This document shows positions 13,410 through 15,741 of a DNA stretch of 15,741 nt, piece after piece (positions within the stretch are counted from its first letter, which is position 1; each line of letters opens with the position of its first letter). Under the pieces are notes generated by a model. That model saw only the letters and a list, made by a program, of their open reading frames with translations. It made no database searches and was not told the DNA's origin. Source of the DNA: Candidatus Zixiibacteriota bacterium (GTDB taxonomy: Bacteria; Zixibacteria; MSB-5A5; GN15; FEB-12); NCBI GenBank assembly GCA_030619345.1, contig JAUXBO010000017.1, forward strand, positions 1-15,741, in the 5' to 3' direction. Position numbers and translations under genes: made by a program.

Positions 13410-15707
13410 TTGGAACTTACGGCGTTAATTGATAAGATCATCAGTAATGACAGCGAGCAAAAGGTTAAGAAAAAACCTGAAGACAAGCCGCTCAAAGAAT
13501 ATCACGGAAAGACTCCGTCGCATTTGAAAAAAATGTTAAAGTCGATGCTGACGGCTCGCCGCGTTGAGCGCGAAGAAAAACTCTTGCTGCGAAAAGGTTA
13601 TAATCGGTTTTTCATCGGATGTGGCGGTAAAGAGCTGATCGATGTTTGTCTTGCGGACACTCTTGAACCGACCGACCCGTTTATTGGCTACTATCGCAAT
13701 AAGGCCTTTGACATCCATCGCGGCTCCAGTTTGTGGGAGAAAATGCTGGAAGCTATCGGAGATTCCAGATCGTTGGTGGGTGGCATTCAGATTCCGGCTC
13801 ATCCTTCTTATCCGCATTTGAATATTTTGCCGCAGGCTTCGCCGACCGGTTCACATGCCCTCGAGGCCGCTGGTCTTGGTTTGGCTATTGACCATCCGAC
13901 CGAAATCTCCAAACAGTCGTTCCTGCCGGGCGGAGCATACAAGCGTGATTCTGTCACCATGTGTTGTATCGGCGAGGGATCAACTTCGTCGGCTGAATTC
14001 GGTCGCGCCGTATTTTATTCCGTGTTTGATAAATCTCGCAATTTCTTTGCGATTTACAATTGCGGCTGGGCGATTTCGGTCTCGGTCGAAGAACAGTTCC
14101 CTGAAGGTGACCCAACAACACCATTCGAAGGTTTCAAACGCTTCGGTCTGAAGATTATGCATATTGACGGTACCGATCTCAAAGAATGTCTGAAGGATGT
14201 TCAGGAAGCTGTGGAATATATTCGCAGTGGCAAGGGCCCGGTTCTGGCCGATATCAAAGTGACCCGTGAAGGATCCCACTCCGGCTCGGACGATCAGTCG
14301 TTCTATATGGATCCGGTTGAGCAGGATTGGCATACCTATAATGACTGCATACTCAAAAGCTGTAATATGCTGGTTGAAGATGGTGTCATTACACCGGACG
14401 AAATTGCAGCTATGTGGGATGAGTTGGACAAAGAGATATCTGAACTGTCGGCCAAAGCGGTCGAGAGCTTCAAACCCAAGTCATTGGAGTTTATCCAAAG
14501 CAAAGTCTACACTTATGACTTTGAAGAAGTCAAAAAGACCTGGAAAAAGTACCGCGATGCTTCCAAAGCTGATCGCAAGAAGAACTACAAAGCGTACAAG
14601 GAAAAGGGCTATTTCCAGTCCCCGGATCTGCCCGAGACTATTGGTCCGATGACGATGCGCTTTGCTATCAACTATACGATGTTCGATCTATTCCAGATGA
14701 CCAACGATGTCCTGCTTTTTGGAGAAGATGTCGCCGATTTCTCCGGCCACATGATTCAGGAAAAAGAGAAGCAGGAGAAACTCAAAGGAAAGGGCGGAGT
14801 ATTCCTGGTCTCCAAAAACCTGCAGCGAGAATTTGGCAATGATCGTTGTTTCAATACGCCGCTCGATGAGGCAGGCATTCTGGGACGGGCTATCGGTCAC
14901 TGCTACCAGGGCCGTCGGCCGATTCCGGAAATTCAATTTCTCGATTATGTGTCACCAGCCTATCAGGGTTTCAAGGATCGTATCTGCACGACCTACCAAC
15001 GTTCAAATGGACTGTGGAGGATGCCGATGGTTCTCCGTACCACCTACGGCGGGTACAAGCAGGGTGCTGGTGCCTTCTGGCACTCCGAAGGTAACCTTGG
15101 TACCTGGATGAATATCCCCGGTCTCTTGATCGCTGTGCCATCAAACGCATACGATGCCGCCGGTCTGCTCAAGACCGCTTGGGCCTGTGATGATCCGGTC
15201 CTCTTCTGTGAGTCGGTAGCTCTATACAATCGACGCGACTGGGAAGGCGTGCCTATTGAGACATCAATCCCGGATATCGACGAGCTGATTCCGTTTGGTG
15301 TGGCCAAAGTTTACAATGAAGAGGCCACAGACCTGACGATTATCACCTATGGTGCAATCTTCCAAATGGCCCGCAAGGCAGCTGAAGTCGCCAAAGAGAA
15401 GGGCATTCATGTCCGATTGGTCGACCTTAGAACGGTCAAGCCGATGGATGAAGAAGCCATTTTGAAAGCTGCCAAGGACTGCGGTAAAGTCCTGGTAGTG
15501 ACCGAGGATCGGTTCTACGGCGGGTCAGCGGCCACTATTGCCTCAGTCATAACACGGGGCGAGGGCTTGTTCTACCTTGAAGCACCGATCAAGATTCTCA
15601 CTGCAATCGATGCTCGTGTTGCTTACGGCATGGACGGAGATGCGGCCTGTCTGCCGAACGTAGATAAAATCGTTCATGAGATCGAAGGTCTGCACAACGA
15701 CTATTAA
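13410..15707 (+). CDS. 2-oxoacid dehydrogenase E1, fused alpha-beta chain (TPP-dependent)
   Basis: This 765-aa protein joins the alpha and beta halves of a pyruvate/branched-chain 2-oxoacid dehydrogenase E1, which decarboxylates a 2-oxoacid with thiamine diphosphate and passes the acyl group to lipoyl-E2. The alpha half (about 50-380) has the TPP region at 188-218 and the loop G-S-H-S-G-S-D-D (288-295), matching the conserved phosphorylation-loop His/Ser-Asp-Asp of E1 alpha. The beta half (about 415-760) has F-G-E-D-V (437-441, with the TPP-activating Glu at 439), D-E-A-G-I and the C-terminal L-V-V-T-E-D-R domain. In the TPP motif GDG-x26-NN, both Mg-ligand positions differ: G-E-G (E189) and N-C (C218). 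The TTG start at 13410 follows AAGGAGG (13397-13403) by 6 bases. The substrate cannot be told. E2/E3 genes may follow outside the window. Confidence 0.9.
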   Translation: MELTALIDKIISNDSEQKVKKKPEDKPLKEYHGKTPSHLKKMLKSMLTARRVEREEKLLLRKGYNRFFIGCGGKELIDVCLADTLEPTDPFIGYYRNKAFDIHRGSSLWEKMLEAIGDSRSLVGGIQIPAHPSYPHLNILPQASPTGSHALEAAGLGLAIDHPTEISKQSFLPGGAYKRDSVTMCCIGEGSTSSAEFGRAVFYSVFDKSRNFFAIYNCGWAISVSVEEQFPEGDPTTPFEGFKRFGLKIMHIDGTDLKECLKDVQEAVEYIRSGKGPVLADIKVTREGSHSGSDDQSFYMDPVEQDWHTYNDCILKSCNMLVEDGVITPDEIAAMWDELDKEISELSAKAVESFKPKSLEFIQSKVYTYDFEEVKKTWKKYRDASKADRKKNYKAYKEKGYFQSPDLPETIGPMTMRFAINYTMFDLFQMTNDVLLFGEDVADFSGHMIQEKEKQEKLKGKGGVFLVSKNLQREFGNDRCFNTPLDEAGILGRAIGHCYQGRRPIPEIQFLDYVSPAYQGFKDRICTTYQRSNGLWRMPMVLRTTYGGYKQGAGAFWHSEGNLGTWMNIPGLLIAVPSNAYDAAGLLKTAWACDDPVLFCESVALYNRRDWEGVPIETSIPDIDELIPFGVAKVYNEEATDLTIITYGAIFQMARKAAEVAKEKGIHVRLVDLRTVKPMDEEAILKAAKDCGKVLVVTEDRFYGGSAATIASVITRGEGLFYLEAPIKILTAIDARVAYGMDGDAACLPNVDKIVHEIEGLHNDY

Positions 15708-15741
15708 GAGGCATTCTTATAGAATTCTCCCGAAGGCCCCG

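Noticed and set aside
1..15741. Mobile elements, CRISPR arrays, phage or defence genes, tRNA/rRNA
   Set aside because: No transposase or integrase frames, terminal repeats, spaced direct repeats or structural RNA signatures other than the cobalamin riboswitch were seen; the region looks like ordinary core chromosome.

Overview
The window reads as a stretch of chromosome from a Gram-negative (diderm) bacterium. It carries a TonB-dependent outer-membrane receptor, periplasmic proteins with Sec signal peptides and a System I cytochrome c maturation operon. Base composition looks near 50% GC. The gene style (Cys-type CcmE, fused E1 dehydrogenase, large cytoplasmic S9 peptidase, DUF1573 protein) suggests an uncultivated lineage such as Zixibacteria or another FCB or deltaproteobacterial-like group. 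That placement is inference only. No mobile element, CRISPR array, tRNA or rRNA was seen.

Layout. (1) 1-2173, secretion block: two tandem signal peptidase I paralogues (the first cut by the window edge) and a secreted DUF1573 protein, closed by a hairpin plus T-tract. (2) 2273-8113, cytochrome c maturation block on the plus strand: ccmA, ccmB, ccmC, a 37-codon ccmD-like gene, ccmE and ccmF, then a secreted bilobed aspartyl-protease-like protein 23 bases after ccmF. A good sigma70-like promoter lies before ccmC. (3) 8136-10368: a strong promoter, a cobalamin riboswitch and a BtuB-like TonB-dependent receptor. (4) 10557-11060: a single small STAS/SpoIIAA-like protein with its own candidate promoter. 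(5) 11115-13139, minus strand: an S9 prolyl-oligopeptidase family peptidase, convergent with gene 4 across a shared terminator. (6) 13410-15707, divergent from the peptidase: a one-chain fusion of 2-oxoacid dehydrogenase E1 alpha and beta.

How the genes work together. CcmAB is the ATPase and membrane part of the complex that releases holo-CcmE. CcmC, with CcmD, loads heme onto CcmE, and CcmF is the heme lyase that passes heme to apocytochrome c. The CcmE here has Cys, not His, at the heme-attachment site (C-P-S-K-Y), and no ccmG, ccmH or ccmI follows ccmF. This is the pattern described for the Desulfovibrio-type Ccm system. BtuB would import cobalamin and is shut down by the riboswitch when the cofactor is abundant.

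Points most worth a second look: the Cys-type CcmE system with an aspartyl-protease-like partner, the E1 fusion in which both usual Mg-TPP ligand positions are changed (GDG to GEG, NN to NC), and a possible alternative pairing between the riboswitch and the btuB ribosome-binding site.
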